From: Comamonas sp. B21-038
GTDB taxonomy: Bacteria; Pseudomonadota; Gammaproteobacteria; Burkholderiales; Burkholderiaceae_C
Direction: 5' to 3'
Assembly: GCF_022387135.1 (NCBI RefSeq)
Contig: NZ_CP092462.1
Coordinates: forward strand, 2,418,001-2,482,000
Length of the DNA stretch: 64,000 nt
The translations under genes were made by a program, and so were the position numbers. The first letter of the stretch is position 1. Each line of letters starts with the position of its first letter. Shown piece by piece: positions 32,748 through 42,207 of this stretch. The notes beneath the pieces were generated by a model. That model searched no databases. It saw only the letters and a program-made list of their open reading frames with translations, and was not told where the DNA came from.

Positions 32748-34377
32748 GGGCTCTCGCCAATTGGTCAATGGTGCTGCGCCTGGCCACCTTTCCCGAGGTG
32801 GTCAGCTTCACCGTGCGGGGCGGCACCAGACGGACGTCCGCTGCATTGCCGCAGGCAATGAACACGGCCTTGCGGGCGATGGACCGGCACTGCTCGCGCA
32901 TCGCCTCGTCCTGCAGCGCACACTCGACCAGCACTGTCAGCCCCGAGGCCGACGAAGCCGATGAGGCAGCCGTGGCATCCTGGAACGCCATCACCGTGCC
33001 ATGGGGCAGTTGCAACGCAGCGCCGACTGCGGTCTCGATGGCCTCGGCCTGCACATTGCGTCCGCGCAGCACCAGCAGTGACTGCTGCCTGCCGGTCACC
33101 ACCAACGCGCCAGAGCGCGCCAGATAGCCCAGGTCATCGGTCTGGAACCAGTCACCTGGCGCCACCGGCTGCCGCTGGCCGCCCTGCCAGTAACCGGTCA
33201 TCAAGGCATTGCCCTGTATCTGAATACGCCCGGTCTGCAACGCGGGCACGCTGGCGCCGCTGTCATCGACAACCCGGACCTGCCAGCCCGGCAAAGGCCG
33301 GCCGCACGCAAGGCGGCCTTCCTCATCGACATGCACCGGCCCCATGCACACGGCCAGCGTGGCCTCTGCCAGGCCATACGAAGGCTGAAATTGCCCGGGC
33401 GCAAAGCCGCTGGCGGCAAATCGCGCGGCAAAGCGGTTCAGGTCATCGGTCCGCACAACATCGCCGCCGACGCCTGCGACCCGCAGACGCAGCTGCAGCT
33501 CAGCGGCTTCGTGGGGCGTGGTTCTGTCGGCGGCGAGCCGCCAGGCAAAGCTGGGCGCAAAGCAGACCGTGCTTTGCAGCTGCGCCATGAGCCTGGGCCA
33601 CAGTTGGGGCCGGCGTGCAAAGGCCTGCGCAGGCAGCAGGTCCAGCGGAACGCCGCCCATGACCGGCGCCAGAAAGAAGCCAACCAGTCCCATGTCATGG
33701 TAGAGCGGCAGCCAGGAAAAGGCGCGATCGCCCGCTTGGATGCGCAGGCCGCCATGCAGAATGCTGTTCAGGTTGTTGCATATCGCCCGTTGCGAAATCT
33801 CTATGCCTTTGGGAGCGCTGGTGGTCCCCGACGAAAACTGGATATAGGCGCCTTCATCGGGTTGGAGCGGCTGCAACGCGGCGGTCTCATCGGCAGGTGG
33901 CAGCGCGCAGACCGGCACCACGGGCAGTTCGGTGGTTTCTGGCGTCTCCAGCGCGCTGAAATGGCTCTGCAACGGGCTGTGCAGGTCATCGAGCAACAAA
34001 GCGCTGGCCTGAACAGCGGCCAGCATGGCGCGGATGCGCCGGGCATAGGGACCGATCCCCTGACCCACTGACGGCGGGGGCAGCGGGCACGGCAACATGC
34101 CCGCCCACTGGCAGGCCATGAAGTTCACCAGAAACGGCCAGTGCGTCTGCGCAATCAAGCCCACCACGGTGGGGACCGGGCCCCTTCTGGCCAGGCCGCG
34201 CAGTTGCGTGGCCCGCGCACGCGCTTGCAGCAGCAGCTCGCGGTAGCTGGCCTGCGTCTCCAGCTCGCCCTGCCCGTTGAAGATCCGCAGCCCCTGCGTG
34301 CCCGCCGCAGCGTGCGCAAGCGCCTGGGCCAGGCTGGAAGCTGGCGGGGCGGCTGCGCCCGGGTCAATCGGCGGCAT
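32740..34377 (-). CDS. Fatty acyl-AMP ligase (FAAL-like adenylate-forming enzyme)
   Basis: A 545-residue ANL-superfamily enzyme that should activate a fatty acid as acyl-AMP and pass it to the carrier protein. The P-loop is IQFSSGTTSAPKGI, the A5-like motif YGLAEATLAVC, and A8/A10 regions end with TTSGKVARR. SWLPLYHDMGLVGFFLAP is a typical FAAL stretch. ATG 34377 overlaps the SapC-like gene by 14 bases. The adjacent ACP at 36382 is the natural acceptor. Chain length is not predictable. Confidence 0.87.
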   Translation of the reverse strand: MPPIDPGAAAPPASSLAQALAHAAAGTQGLRIFNGQGELETQASYRELLLQARARATQLRGLARRGPVPTVVGLIAQTHWPFLVNFMACQWAGMLPCPLPPPSVGQGIGPYARRIRAMLAAVQASALLLDDLHSPLQSHFSALETPETTELPVVPVCALPPADETAALQPLQPDEGAYIQFSSGTTSAPKGIEISQRAICNNLNSILHGGLRIQAGDRAFSWLPLYHDMGLVGFFLAPVMGGVPLDLLPAQAFARRPQLWPRLMAQLQSTVCFAPSFAWRLAADRTTPHEAAELQLRLRVAGVGGDVVRTDDLNRFAARFAASGFAPGQFQPSYGLAEATLAVCMGPVHVDEEGRLACGRPLPGWQVRVVDDSGASVPALQTGRIQIQGNALMTGYWQGGQRQPVAPGDWFQTDDLGYLARSGALVVTGRQQSLLVLRGRNVQAEAIETAVGAALQLPHGTVMAFQDATAASSASSASGLTVLVECALQDEAMREQCRSIARKAVFIACGNAADVRLVPPRTVKLTTSGKVARRSTIDQLARAHD

Positions 34378-35116
34378 GGGATGCGCAGGCGGACGCGGCG
34401 ATGCGCGCGTGTTGCCTCTCGAACAGCTGGACCCAGCGCTGCAGACTAGCCAGATGCAGTGCGATGGCATCGGTCCAGCCCCGGCGAAACCACCGGTCCA
34501 GCTCCGCCGTGGGCAACTGGCGGAACTTGGAGCCATCGACGCTCCGAAAGCTCCGGGTCCGGTGGCTCGTCCCGTCGGGCGCGCGGATGTCGGCATGCAT
34601 CTGCACCAACAGGCCCCTCTGCTGCAGCGCCTTCCCCAGCGCAGCGGCCTCCTTCAACGCGGATGCATGGGCCGAGAGCCGTTGGGTGATCGACGCCAGC
34701 GTGGGCGATGGCTGGCCGTCAAAGGTGAACAGGGGCTGCGCCTCCTCATCTTCTTCCAGCGGCACAAGCCGCTTGTCCTGCACATCGACCAGCACGACAG
34801 CGCGCTGGCTGTCTGATGCATTCAGCGCCAAGGAGAACGGATGGAGCTTGAGCACGGTCGCGGGCTGCAGGTACGCAGGCCAGTGGCCGCAGCAGTCCAG
34901 ATAGTCATTGCTCCCCTGCTGCGCTCCCAGCACTGCCATCGGCACCGGCACGCTCCCTGCGGAAAAAACGATGGGATGCCAGCCCGCCAGGTCGGCAAAC
35001 TCCGGCAGCGCAATCGGTACGGCATCCAGCGTCCTGCAAAACGCCCAGTCCGCCGAGGAACGCAGGCCGAGACCCAGATGCTGGTCTGCAGAAAGAGGCT
35101 GAAGGTGAGGAGCCAT
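34364..35116 (-). CDS. SapC-family protein
   Basis: A 250-residue protein resembling the SapC family, named from S-layer-linked proteins. The pattern LSADQHLGLGLRSSADWAFC, a block ending IVFSAGSVPVPMAVLGAQQG, and LKLHPFSLALNASDSQR fit the family order, and EEAQPLFTFDGQPSPTL follows. No signal peptide or membrane helix is seen. SapC proteins have no settled function; some neighbour tailoring enzymes. Here it is coupled to P450 (6-base gap) and FAAL, arguing for a role in handling or modifying the acyl product. Confidence 0.72.
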   Translation of the reverse strand: MAPHLQPLSADQHLGLGLRSSADWAFCRTLDAVPIALPEFADLAGWHPIVFSAGSVPVPMAVLGAQQGSNDYLDCCGHWPAYLQPATVLKLHPFSLALNASDSQRAVVLVDVQDKRLVPLEEDEEAQPLFTFDGQPSPTLASITQRLSAHASALKEAAALGKALQQRGLLVQMHADIRAPDGTSHRTRSFRSVDGSKFRQLPTAELDRWFRRGWTDAIALHLASLQRWVQLFERQHARIAASACASHAAD

Positions 35117-35122
35117 AAAGAA

Positions 35123-36364
35123 TTACCAAGCTTGTATACGAAGACGGTGTCCACCACGCCGAACCATCAGGGAACACCATTGCATATCGAGCGGCTGGTC
35201 GGGCGGCTCGTGGGCGATGGGCTGCAAGCGCGCGCTCAGCAGCAGCTCCTGCACCAGCGTGCGCATTTCAGTGATGGCAAAGAGCCTGCCTCCGCAGACG
35301 CGCTCACCGAGGCCGAATGCGGTGCCAAAGCTCCGCTCGGTCCTCTCAGCGGATCGAGAGGTTGACAGTGCAAGCTGCCAGGGCCTCTGGCCGGTGCCTG
35401 CCTGCGTCTGCAGCCCCACCAATGACACGAGCGCCACATCACCGGGCAGCACTGCTCCTGCGCTCAGCCTGTCCTCGCCCAGCGCGTACCGTGCCAGGAT
35501 CGGGTTCGCAGGAAACAGGCGCATGGTTTCGCTGAGGAATGCGTCAAGCAAGGCCGATCCCGCCGCTGGCCGGCTTGCTTCATCGCGCAGCTGTTCCTGC
35601 ACTTGCGGATGCTGGGCCAGCAAGTGGCAGGCCCAGCCGAAGGTGCTGGCGCTGGTCTCCGAGCCCGCTGCCAGCAGCGTGATCAGCTCCTGCTCCAGGA
35701 CGAAGCGATCGGGCAGGTGGCGGCTTGCGGCCTCGGCAGCGAGCATCTCCCGGATCACCGGCTTGGATGCGTATTCGGCGCTGCGGAAAATCCGCAAGTC
35801 CTGCATGAGCTGCGCCTTGGCCGCATTCAGCAGGCGCAGGTGCCGGCGCCGCGTGTCGCCTGCAAGATCACCGGCAGGTACGAACGCATATTGCGCGCTC
35901 AGCTCCAAAAGCTCAAACAGATGCTGCGGGTCCACACCGGTCTGGCGAAAGTCGATGTCAAAAAGCACTTCCGACAGCACCTGCAGCGTCATCGTACGCA
36001 GCAGCGCATCAGGCAAGGGGCCGCTGGCCGTGTGCGCAATCAATGCAGGCAGCGTCTGCCTGAGCGCGCGGCGCGCGGCATCGGCGGTTTTTTCCGCGTC
36101 GTAGTGGTTGAAATGCGGCTGCGTCAATGAGCGCCGCACCATCCAGCCTCTGCCGTTTTCCGACATGCGCGATGGCCCCAGCGTCTGGCGCATCCAGGCC
36201 ATGTGCTTGGGCCAGTTACCCGCATGGGCTTTGAGAATCCACTGGGCGTCTTGCTGGTTCTGCACGACCCATATCCTGCGGCCGCTGTGGTGGTCCAGCA
36301 AAGTCTCGCCTGGCTGCGTACGCGCGAGGCGGTAAAGCTCATTGCAGATATCGGATGGATTCAT
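35123..36364 (-). CDS. Cytochrome P450
   Basis: Soluble bacterial P450 of 413 residues. The I-helix oxygen-binding motif is AGSETSAS, the ExxR pair is in LSETMRLFP, and the haem loop is FGLGERVCGGR with the axial Cys. Redox partners are not encoded nearby. It sits between an acyl carrier protein gene (17-base gap) and SapC/FAAL, so the likely substrate is an acyl chain, perhaps while bound to ACP. Hydroxylation or cleavage of the chain is an inference. Confidence 0.92.
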   Translation of the reverse strand: MNPSDICNELYRLARTQPGETLLDHHSGRRIWVVQNQQDAQWILKAHAGNWPKHMAWMRQTLGPSRMSENGRGWMVRRSLTQPHFNHYDAEKTADAARRALRQTLPALIAHTASGPLPDALLRTMTLQVLSEVLFDIDFRQTGVDPQHLFELLELSAQYAFVPAGDLAGDTRRRHLRLLNAAKAQLMQDLRIFRSAEYASKPVIREMLAAEAASRHLPDRFVLEQELITLLAAGSETSASTFGWACHLLAQHPQVQEQLRDEASRPAAGSALLDAFLSETMRLFPANPILARYALGEDRLSAGAVLPGDVALVSLVGLQTQAGTGQRPWQLALSTSRSAERTERSFGTAFGLGERVCGGRLFAITEMRTLVQELLLSARLQPIAHEPPDQPLDMQWCSLMVRRGGHRLRIQAW

Positions 36365-36381
36365 CAGGCCCCGCGCAGCGC

Positions 36382-36654
36382 TCAGCCCGGCAGGCTCAGG
36401 GATTGCCCATCCAAAAGCTTGGCGACGTCGCGCACGGTTCGCAGCTGCAACAGGTCCATCACATCCACCTCGGTGCCGATGGTGTTTTCAATCTCGATCA
36501 CGATGCCCTCGAACATGAGGCTGTCGACATCGCGCAAATCGCCCACCTCTGCGTCGTCTTCGATGTGGTCTACAGGAATCAGCAAACAATGCGAAAGCAG
36601 TGTCTTGGCGCGCAGCAGGCTGGTGGTCATGGTCAGAGGGTGAAAAAGCGGCAT
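36382..36654 (-). CDS. Acyl carrier protein
   Basis: Small carrier of up to 90 residues. The phosphopantetheine-attachment motif is DVDSLMFEGIVIEIENTIG, with the Ser of DSL. The helical pattern and acidic charge fit ACP. ATG 36654 has an upstream GGCAGGCG; ATG 36630 gives an 82-residue protein and is also possible. It starts the enzyme block of the operon, 41 bases behind the surface-protein gene, and should be the carrier for the FAAL product. Confidence 0.85.
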   Translation of the reverse strand: MPLFHPLTMTTSLLRAKTLLSHCLLIPVDHIEDDAEVGDLRDVDSLMFEGIVIEIENTIGTEVDVMDLLQLRTVRDVAKLLDGQSLSLPG

Positions 36655-36695
36655 GCGGTCGCCTGCCGCTGGTGAACGTCATGCTGATGGCAAGC

Positions 36696-37919
36696 TCAAC
36701 GCCTGCGCACTGCACGGCTGCGTAGAGCGGCGGCGCCTGCCATCAACAGCCCCAGCAGACCCAGGCCCGCTGCATTCAGCGCCGGCACCGGGGTGGCAGG
36801 TTTGGGCTCAGGATCGGGCGGTTGGACCACCGGCTTGTCCAGTACCACCTTGAAATCAACGGCGTTGGTCGCAGAGGTCTGGGTATAGACACCGGCAGTA
36901 CCCGGGGGCACCAGATTGACCAAGGTTGAAGGGTCCATTGACGTGGCGACGGGCAGTGGCGTGGTCTTGATGAGCACCGGGCTGTTCACGATATTGAAAC
37001 CATCATGGCTCACCGGAGTCACGGTGACCTGCGAGCCCGGCAAGATATCGGGAATCGGCACTTGAACCGAGGTGGCACCCGCAGGAATCGTCACCGTGAT
37101 CGTCTTGGGCGTCGTGTATGCGGGCTGTTGATAACCCAGCGCCTCCGGATCATAGACCGTGTCATACGACTGCGGATCGGCTTGCACCGTGAACGTGATG
37201 GTGGTGTCCGTCGGTTGCGGCTGCGTCAGCGCGTACTCGACCGTCGCAGACGTGGTCTTGCCATTCATGAACAGGTTCGTCGTTACCGGCGCACTGTCGG
37301 TGATCGGGCCCGATTCCAGCCCGGTTCCAATGCCGTTGCCGGTATACGGGTCGTTCAAGAAGATGGTGTTGGAGCCGAAATTAGTGCCCGCCGAATAAGC
37401 CAGCTGCCAGCCGGCTGGATCCTCATTCGCAAAGATCCCAGACACCCAGCCATCACGGATGCTGGCATTGACGTCGTACGCAGGCCCTTCTCCCGAGCCG
37501 GGATTAAAGCTTGTCGGGATCGGCGACAGCGCGCAGTTGGCGGTTCCGCCGGGCGTATCCGGTGTGACGGTCACTGCTGCGCTCGAAGGCGACGCGTAGA
37601 TCTGGCTGAATTGAACAAACGCACGGCGGTAAGGCGCGGCTTCCAGGCCATAGACACTCGAGCTCGGCGTGATGGTGCCATCGGTGCATTCCACCGTGGT
37701 GCCAAATAAGGTGGCGCTGTCTGGCGGTGTCCAACTGAACACCGGCTGGGAAGGTGTGCCGGTGGTTTGCTTGGGCGTGAAGTTGATATTCCAGGTGGCC
37801 GCCCAGGCACTTTGGGCACCCAACAGCCCTACGAGCACCAGTGACTGCACCAGAGGACTGCGGATCCTGAGCGGCGATGGGAGCGAGCGATCCAAAAATG
37901 CGTTCATGGCGTGATTCAA
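36696..37919 (-). CDS. Surface protein with IPTL-CTERM-like C-terminal sorting signal
   Basis: A 407-residue exported protein. The signal peptide ends GLLGAQSAWAA. The body is beta-rich with Pro/Thr repeats and no recognised domain (possible Calx-beta/Ig-like strand TITFTVQADPQS). The C-terminus VPALNAAGLGLLGLLMAG, followed by an Arg-rich tail, has the tripartite form of exosortase/IPTL sorting signals: short motif, one helix, basic end. It leads the leftward operon with ACP, P450, SapC, FAAL and GNAT, which may mean the acyl pathway serves this surface system. Confidence 0.72.
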   Translation of the reverse strand: MNHAMNAFLDRSLPSPLRIRSPLVQSLVLVGLLGAQSAWAATWNINFTPKQTTGTPSQPVFSWTPPDSATLFGTTVECTDGTITPSSSVYGLEAAPYRRAFVQFSQIYASPSSAAVTVTPDTPGGTANCALSPIPTSFNPGSGEGPAYDVNASIRDGWVSGIFANEDPAGWQLAYSAGTNFGSNTIFLNDPYTGNGIGTGLESGPITDSAPVTTNLFMNGKTTSATVEYALTQPQPTDTTITFTVQADPQSYDTVYDPEALGYQQPAYTTPKTITVTIPAGATSVQVPIPDILPGSQVTVTPVSHDGFNIVNSPVLIKTTPLPVATSMDPSTLVNLVPPGTAGVYTQTSATNAVDFKVVLDKPVVQPPDPEPKPATPVPALNAAGLGLLGLLMAGAAALRSRAVRRR

Positions 37920-38243
37920 AGTTAACCGATGCGCCGAAGTTTAAATACCGAAGCAGCGATATGCAATCATTTAATACGATTATAGAAATACAAAATGACT
38001 GTTTAAAACTCGCTAGTTTTTTATTAATTTTTTGCTATTTATTAAATATCTTTGTTTTTTCACTGACACCCCTCTCCAACCCACTCGATAACCCTTAAAG
38101 CTGGATTTTAAATACCGAGACTTTGTGGTGAAACCACCACGAAGAAAGCATTTACACGGCGGGTGCGGATAATATTTCCGAGCGCATACCATGGTTTGCG
38201 TTTTGCCTGGTCCGTTCCGTTCACATCTGATGTAGGTACACCG
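37920..38243. other. AT-rich divergent promoter region between two surface-protein genes
   Basis: These 324 bp, mostly A+T between about 37940 and 38095 (stretches of TTTTTTATTAATTTTTTGC type), lie between the leftward operon at 37919 and the rightward gene at 38244. It probably contains both promoters. The low GC compared with the flanks could favour nucleoid-protein silencing. No gene is supported. Confidence 0.5.
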
Positions 38244-39560
38244 ATGATTTCTCGTTCAATCGCCGTACAGCGCGGCAGCCACAAAGCCAGGAAAATGATC
38301 TTGGCGCTTGGTTTGATAGCGCCCGCCTTCGCCATGGCGCAGTCCGCTTGTGATGGAAAACTGTTTCTGTCCCAGGGCTCCCCCACCAAGCTCAATGGCG
38401 TGTCAACCGAGGCCAATCCGCTGGTCTTTACCGACATTGGCACGACCGCCGCAGAGGGATACAACGCATTGGGTTATTCGGCGAGCAACGGCACGCTCTA
38501 CGCGATGCGCACGGACAGCAACGGCAACCACCTGCTGGCCATCAATCAGACAACCGGCGTGGTCACGGATACCGGGGCCGTCACCGGCCTGCCTGCAACG
38601 CCGGTTTATAACTCGGGTACCGTGGGCAGCAATGGGGTTTACTACGTGAAACCCCTGGGCAATACCCAAGTGGTATATGCCATCGACACGGCGGCAAATA
38701 CCGCCACCGCCATCAACCTCAGCCTCGCATTCACCACGTCCGACCTGGCGTGGGTGGGCGGCGCCTCGGGCGGGCTGTATTCGGTGTCGGATACCGGGCA
38801 GCTCTACGCCATTAACGTGGGGGACGGCACGGTAACGGCCTTGGGCACCGCTGATAATACCGGTGGCGTACTCGGGGCACAGTTCGGCGCAACCAATGGG
38901 ATGTTTGGCTCTGCCAACAACGGCAGCGGCTTTTACCAGATCAATCTGCTGACCGGCGCCAAGACCCTGATTTCAGGTTCGCCCGGCTCTGGAAGCAATG
39001 ACGGTGCCAATTGCCCCGACGCTCCGATTCGTTTCCCGGCCGATCTGGCCATCACCAAAACCAACAACCAGACCACCTACAGGCCGGGAACCAATGTGGT
39101 GTATACGATCACGGTGACCAACAATGGCCCCTTCACCGCGACCGGTGCCCAGGTGACCGATGCGCTGCCAGCGGGCGTCACTGCAGCCACCTGGTCATGC
39201 ACCGCCTCGTCCGGCGGCAGCTGTACCGCAAGCGGCAGCGGCGGCATTGCAGACACCATCACGCTGCCCAAGGACGCCACCGCCACCTACACCTTGACGC
39301 TGTCGGTACCCGCCAGTTTCAGCGGCGATCTCGTCAATACCGCCACGGTGCAGGCCGATGGCACCAGCGCCAGCGCCATCAATACCAACCCCGATCCCGA
39401 TCCTTCCAATGATTCGGCGACGGATACCGACACCCCAGCCACGGTGCCGCCCGTGGCAGCACCAACGCCTGTGCCTGCCACCAGCCTCCTGGGCCTGCTG
39501 GCACTGTCCTCGTTGATGGGCTTGGCGGGTGTGGGCAGCTTCTTCAGGCGCCGCAGCTGA
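38244..39560 (+). CDS. Surface protein with DUF11 domain and C-terminal sorting signal
   Basis: A 438-residue exported protein. The signal peptide ends LIAPAFAMAQ. Residues about 25-255 form a repeated-strand domain with DUF6923/beta-propeller-like LYAMRTDSNGNHLLAINQTTG units. Residues about 265-400 hold a DUF11-type domain starting DLAITKTNNQTTYRPG. The C-terminus VPATSLLGLLALSSLMGLAG then FFRRRS is a membrane anchor with basic end, a looser variant of the IPTL signal. ATG 38244 is preferred over the upstream start. Divergent from the surface protein that heads the P450/FAAL operon. Confidence 0.78.
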   Translation: MISRSIAVQRGSHKARKMILALGLIAPAFAMAQSACDGKLFLSQGSPTKLNGVSTEANPLVFTDIGTTAAEGYNALGYSASNGTLYAMRTDSNGNHLLAINQTTGVVTDTGAVTGLPATPVYNSGTVGSNGVYYVKPLGNTQVVYAIDTAANTATAINLSLAFTTSDLAWVGGASGGLYSVSDTGQLYAINVGDGTVTALGTADNTGGVLGAQFGATNGMFGSANNGSGFYQINLLTGAKTLISGSPGSGSNDGANCPDAPIRFPADLAITKTNNQTTYRPGTNVVYTITVTNNGPFTATGAQVTDALPAGVTAATWSCTASSGGSCTASGSGGIADTITLPKDATATYTLTLSVPASFSGDLVNTATVQADGTSASAINTNPDPDPSNDSATDTDTPATVPPVAAPTPVPATSLLGLLALSSLMGLAGVGSFFRRRS

Positions 39561-39565
39561 CGGTG

Positions 39566-40141
39566 TCAGTACCGCCCCTGGACATGGTCGCGGATGAAGA
39601 CCGGCAGATCGTTCGACGGTGGCATGAACGGCACCTGGTACATCATGTCGCCGACAAAGCCACGGTGGTAGGTGCCGTGGTTGACGACATGCAGAACGAT
39701 CTGTTCGCGGGTCATCGCGCCTTGTCCACCGCCGACGAACTCAAAACGGACGACCTTCGCCAGATCGTCATTCGACCAGCTGTCGACCAGATCGATATAC
39801 CAGGCATCCATCTCCTGGACAGACGCCCATAAAGCGTCCACGGCGGGCGTGCCATCGGTATTGCGCGACGTGTAGCCGTGCTTTTTTCCCAGCAGATGGT
39901 GGCGGAAGATATCGTCGACGACATAGACATGGTTCAAGGTGTGCACCATGTTGCCAAAGCGCGTGGGCCGCTGGCGCAAAGCCTCCCCTTCAGGGAGCTC
40001 GCGCACACTGTCGAATGTCAGCCCATTGGCCCAACGCTTGTAGCGCACCAGCATCCTCAAGGTGCTGATCGCCGAAGCCGGGCTGCCCGGGCCATCACCG
40101 GGCGGGGTGGGAACGGATGCATTCTGCAAGCTGGTTGTCAT
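39566..40141 (-). CDS. DinB-family four-helix metal-binding protein
   Basis: A 191-residue DinB/YfiT-like protein. The three expected metal-ligand His positions are visible: TLNHVYVVDD in helix 2 and HVVNHGTYHRG in helix 3. The core ARYNRWAN-like motif is VRYKRWANGLT. Such proteins are often thiol-dependent transferases or hydrolases, but the substrate is unclear. It converges with the surface-protein gene, only 5 bases between stops. Confidence 0.85.
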   Translation of the reverse strand: MTTSLQNASVPTPPGDGPGSPASAISTLRMLVRYKRWANGLTFDSVRELPEGEALRQRPTRFGNMVHTLNHVYVVDDIFRHHLLGKKHGYTSRNTDGTPAVDALWASVQEMDAWYIDLVDSWSNDDLAKVVRFEFVGGGQGAMTREQIVLHVVNHGTYHRGFVGDMMYQVPFMPPSNDLPVFIRDHVQGRY

Positions 40142-40162
40142 GACCGAGATCCTTCTATGCTG

Positions 40163-41008
40163 TCAATGGCCGCGCAACGCGCCCGCCACATGGGTGCGTG
40201 TTTCTCCGCCGACCCACACCTGCTGGGCATCGTCGCGGGCCAGGTAAATGCGGCCTTGCCGGCCCAGGCAGGCGCCCTGGGTGGCCACATAGTCGTCACC
40301 GATGAGACCGGTACCGAACAGCCATTGCGCAAATGCGCCGTTGAGGCTTCCTGTCACGGGGTCTTCAACGATGGCGCCGAGATGGTCGGTAAAAAAGGCA
40401 CGGACTTCAAAACCGGAGCCGCTTGCGCCGTGGTGCGGGCCGATGACGCCGATGTCCATGCGGGTCGGCCATCGCCTGGCGGGATCGATCGACCGCACTT
40501 TCTCCGCCGACGCCAGCCTGAGCCCCAGCCAGCCGGGGCCGTTGTCGATCCAGGCGGCATCCAGAATGTCGCTGTCGTCCAAACCTAGTAATTGCCGCGC
40601 CTGGTCGCGCTCTGCCGGCGTCGGTGGGCCAAAGCGGGCCAGCGGCGGCGCTGCGAATGCCAGCCGCTCGCCGTCGCGGCGAATCCTCACCAGCCCTGCG
40701 CCGCATTCCTGCACGATCTGCGCCTGCTGCGCGCGCTCGGGGTGGGCCGCCAGCCACATGTGGCAGCTGCCAAGCGTCGGGTGGCCTGCAAACGGCATCT
40801 CTCTGTCCAGCGTGAAAATTCTGACCCGGTAGTCGGCCTGCGCATCGGTAGGCGCAAACACGAAGGCAGTCTCGGAAAAGTGGAGCCAGCGCGTCAAGCG
40901 CAGCATCTCAGCCCTGTCCAACCCCTCGGCGCCGGAGACAACGGCCAGAGGATTGCCCGAGCAGGGGCCGGCGCCGAAAACGTCGACGATATGGATAGCC
41001 AAAGCCAT
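40163..41008 (-). CDS. PhzF-family isomerase/epimerase-like protein
   Basis: A 281-residue member of the PhzF/DapF-fold family. DVFGAGPCSGNPLAVV at the N-terminus and FTLDREMPFAGHPTLGSCH are the conserved blocks, and DPVTGSLNGAFAQWL near the C-terminus is the second half-site. The Glu in SETAFVF corresponds to the PhzF catalytic acid. No phenazine genes are adjacent, so it is probably a metabolic isomerase of unknown substrate. Third gene of the VOC-LysE-PhzF operon. Confidence 0.88.
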   Translation of the reverse strand: MALAIHIVDVFGAGPCSGNPLAVVSGAEGLDRAEMLRLTRWLHFSETAFVFAPTDAQADYRVRIFTLDREMPFAGHPTLGSCHMWLAAHPERAQQAQIVQECGAGLVRIRRDGERLAFAAPPLARFGPPTPAERDQARQLLGLDDSDILDAAWIDNGPGWLGLRLASAEKVRSIDPARRWPTRMDIGVIGPHHGASGSGFEVRAFFTDHLGAIVEDPVTGSLNGAFAQWLFGTGLIGDDYVATQGACLGRQGRIYLARDDAQQVWVGGETRTHVAGALRGH

Positions 41009-41056
41009 GGAGAGGTCCCTTCTGATGAAATGGTCGGCGCTGAGGCTGGCGGCGCT

Positions 41057-41689
41057 TCATCCGCCGCGCATGGCCAGCAGCCTCAGGCCGGCCACCGCAA
41101 ACACCAGCGAGAGAACGCCCTCGATCCCTCGGCGCAAACGTGCATACAGCGCCACCATTGCCGGGGTCGAGAAGAGGATGGCATAGCCACCGAACACCAG
41201 AATGCCCAGGAGTACACAGCCGCCCACCACCATCAGCGGCCCCTGGGCAGGGGACTGCTCGCGCAGGCCCAGCGACATGATGGCCACCCAGGACAAAATG
41301 GCCTTGGGGTTGCCGATGTGCATCAGCACGCCCTGCCGGTAGAGGGACCGATAGCGTGGCTGCTCGTCCGCAAGGGCCATCCCACCGGCATCGTGGCCCC
41401 GCTTCATCGCGGACTTGGCTGCGCGAGAGGCCAGCCACAGCAGATAGAGGCCGCCCGCGATCTTGAGCGCCACCAGCGCCTGTGCATAGGCGGTCAGCAC
41501 CGCCGAAACGCCGGTCGCCGCCAGGATCGCCCAAAAGAGCGAGCCGGTGACGACCCCTGCGGCCAGGACCAGCGCAGGCCGCCGTCCGCTGCGCATGGCC
41601 CTGGCCATGATGGCCATGTTGCTGGGCCCAGGGCTGGCGGTGGCGATCAGGTAGGTGCCATAGACCAGGGCGATCTGGCTTGCGGTCAT
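41057..41689 (-). CDS. LysE-family amino-acid exporter
   Basis: A 210-residue transporter with about six membrane helices. ATASPGPSNMAIMARAMRSGRR is the signature near the N-terminus and MHIGNPKAILSWVAIMSL the conserved middle motif. The ATG overlaps the VOC stop as ATGA, so the genes are coupled. Probably controlled by the divergent MocR regulator. Exported compound unknown. Confidence 0.88.
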   Translation of the reverse strand: MTASQIALVYGTYLIATASPGPSNMAIMARAMRSGRRPALVLAAGVVTGSLFWAILAATGVSAVLTAYAQALVALKIAGGLYLLWLASRAAKSAMKRGHDAGGMALADEQPRYRSLYRQGVLMHIGNPKAILSWVAIMSLGLREQSPAQGPLMVVGGCVLLGILVFGGYAILFSTPAMVALYARLRRGIEGVLSLVFAVAGLRLLAMRGG

Positions 41690-42129
41690 GGCAGCGAGTC
41701 CTTGGCGGGCGTGCGCTCCATGCGCCGGGGCAGCAGGTCGGCGCGATGGACGATATGCAGCTTGTTGCCGTCCGGATCGCGCAGGTAGGCGCCGTAATAG
41801 CCCGCGCCATAGCGGGGGCGCGGCCCGGGGGCACCGTCATCCCCGCCGCCGTGCTGCAGGCCCCCGGCATAGGCGGCATGCACCGCCTCGATGGACGGTG
41901 CAAGAAAGGCCACCATGCTGCCGTTGCCAGCGCTTGCCAATGCGCCATTGAAGGGGCGGTAGACGTAAAAGCGCGGCAAGCTGGCATCTGCCGCGGCCCA
42001 GCACAGCGCGGCAGGCCCGCCATCGGGCGTGACCATTCTGCGCGCCAGCCCCAACGGGGTGAGCAACGCGTCATAGAAGCGGCCACTTCGCTCCAGCTCC
42101 CGTGCACCGACCGTAATGTGACTGAACAT
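41686..42129 (-). CDS. VOC-superfamily (glyoxalase-like) protein
   Basis: A 147-residue protein with the paired beta-alpha-beta-beta-beta modules of vicinal-oxygen-chelate proteins. HITVGARELERSGRFYDALL opens module 1 and YGAYLRDPDGNKLHIVHRA closes module 2. Metal ligands appear to be His 4 and a C-terminal His or Glu region, but not all are certain. First gene of the operon with LysE and PhzF, reading away from the MocR operator. Confidence 0.83.
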   Translation of the reverse strand: MFSHITVGARELERSGRFYDALLTPLGLARRMVTPDGGPAALCWAAADASLPRFYVYRPFNGALASAGNGSMVAFLAPSIEAVHAAYAGGLQHGGGDDGAPGPRPRYGAGYYGAYLRDPDGNKLHIVHRADLLPRRMERTPAKDSLP

Positions 42130-42207
42130 ACCGCCCTCCAGGCCTTCCCGGCACCAGCGCCGGGGCGCTTTTCACAACGACAACTGCTCTCTGCAAGCAC
42201 CAACCTG

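Noticed and set aside
40163..41008. Phenazine biosynthesis locus suggested by PhzF
   Set aside because: No other phz gene is nearby; PhzF homologs are common and usually unrelated to phenazines.
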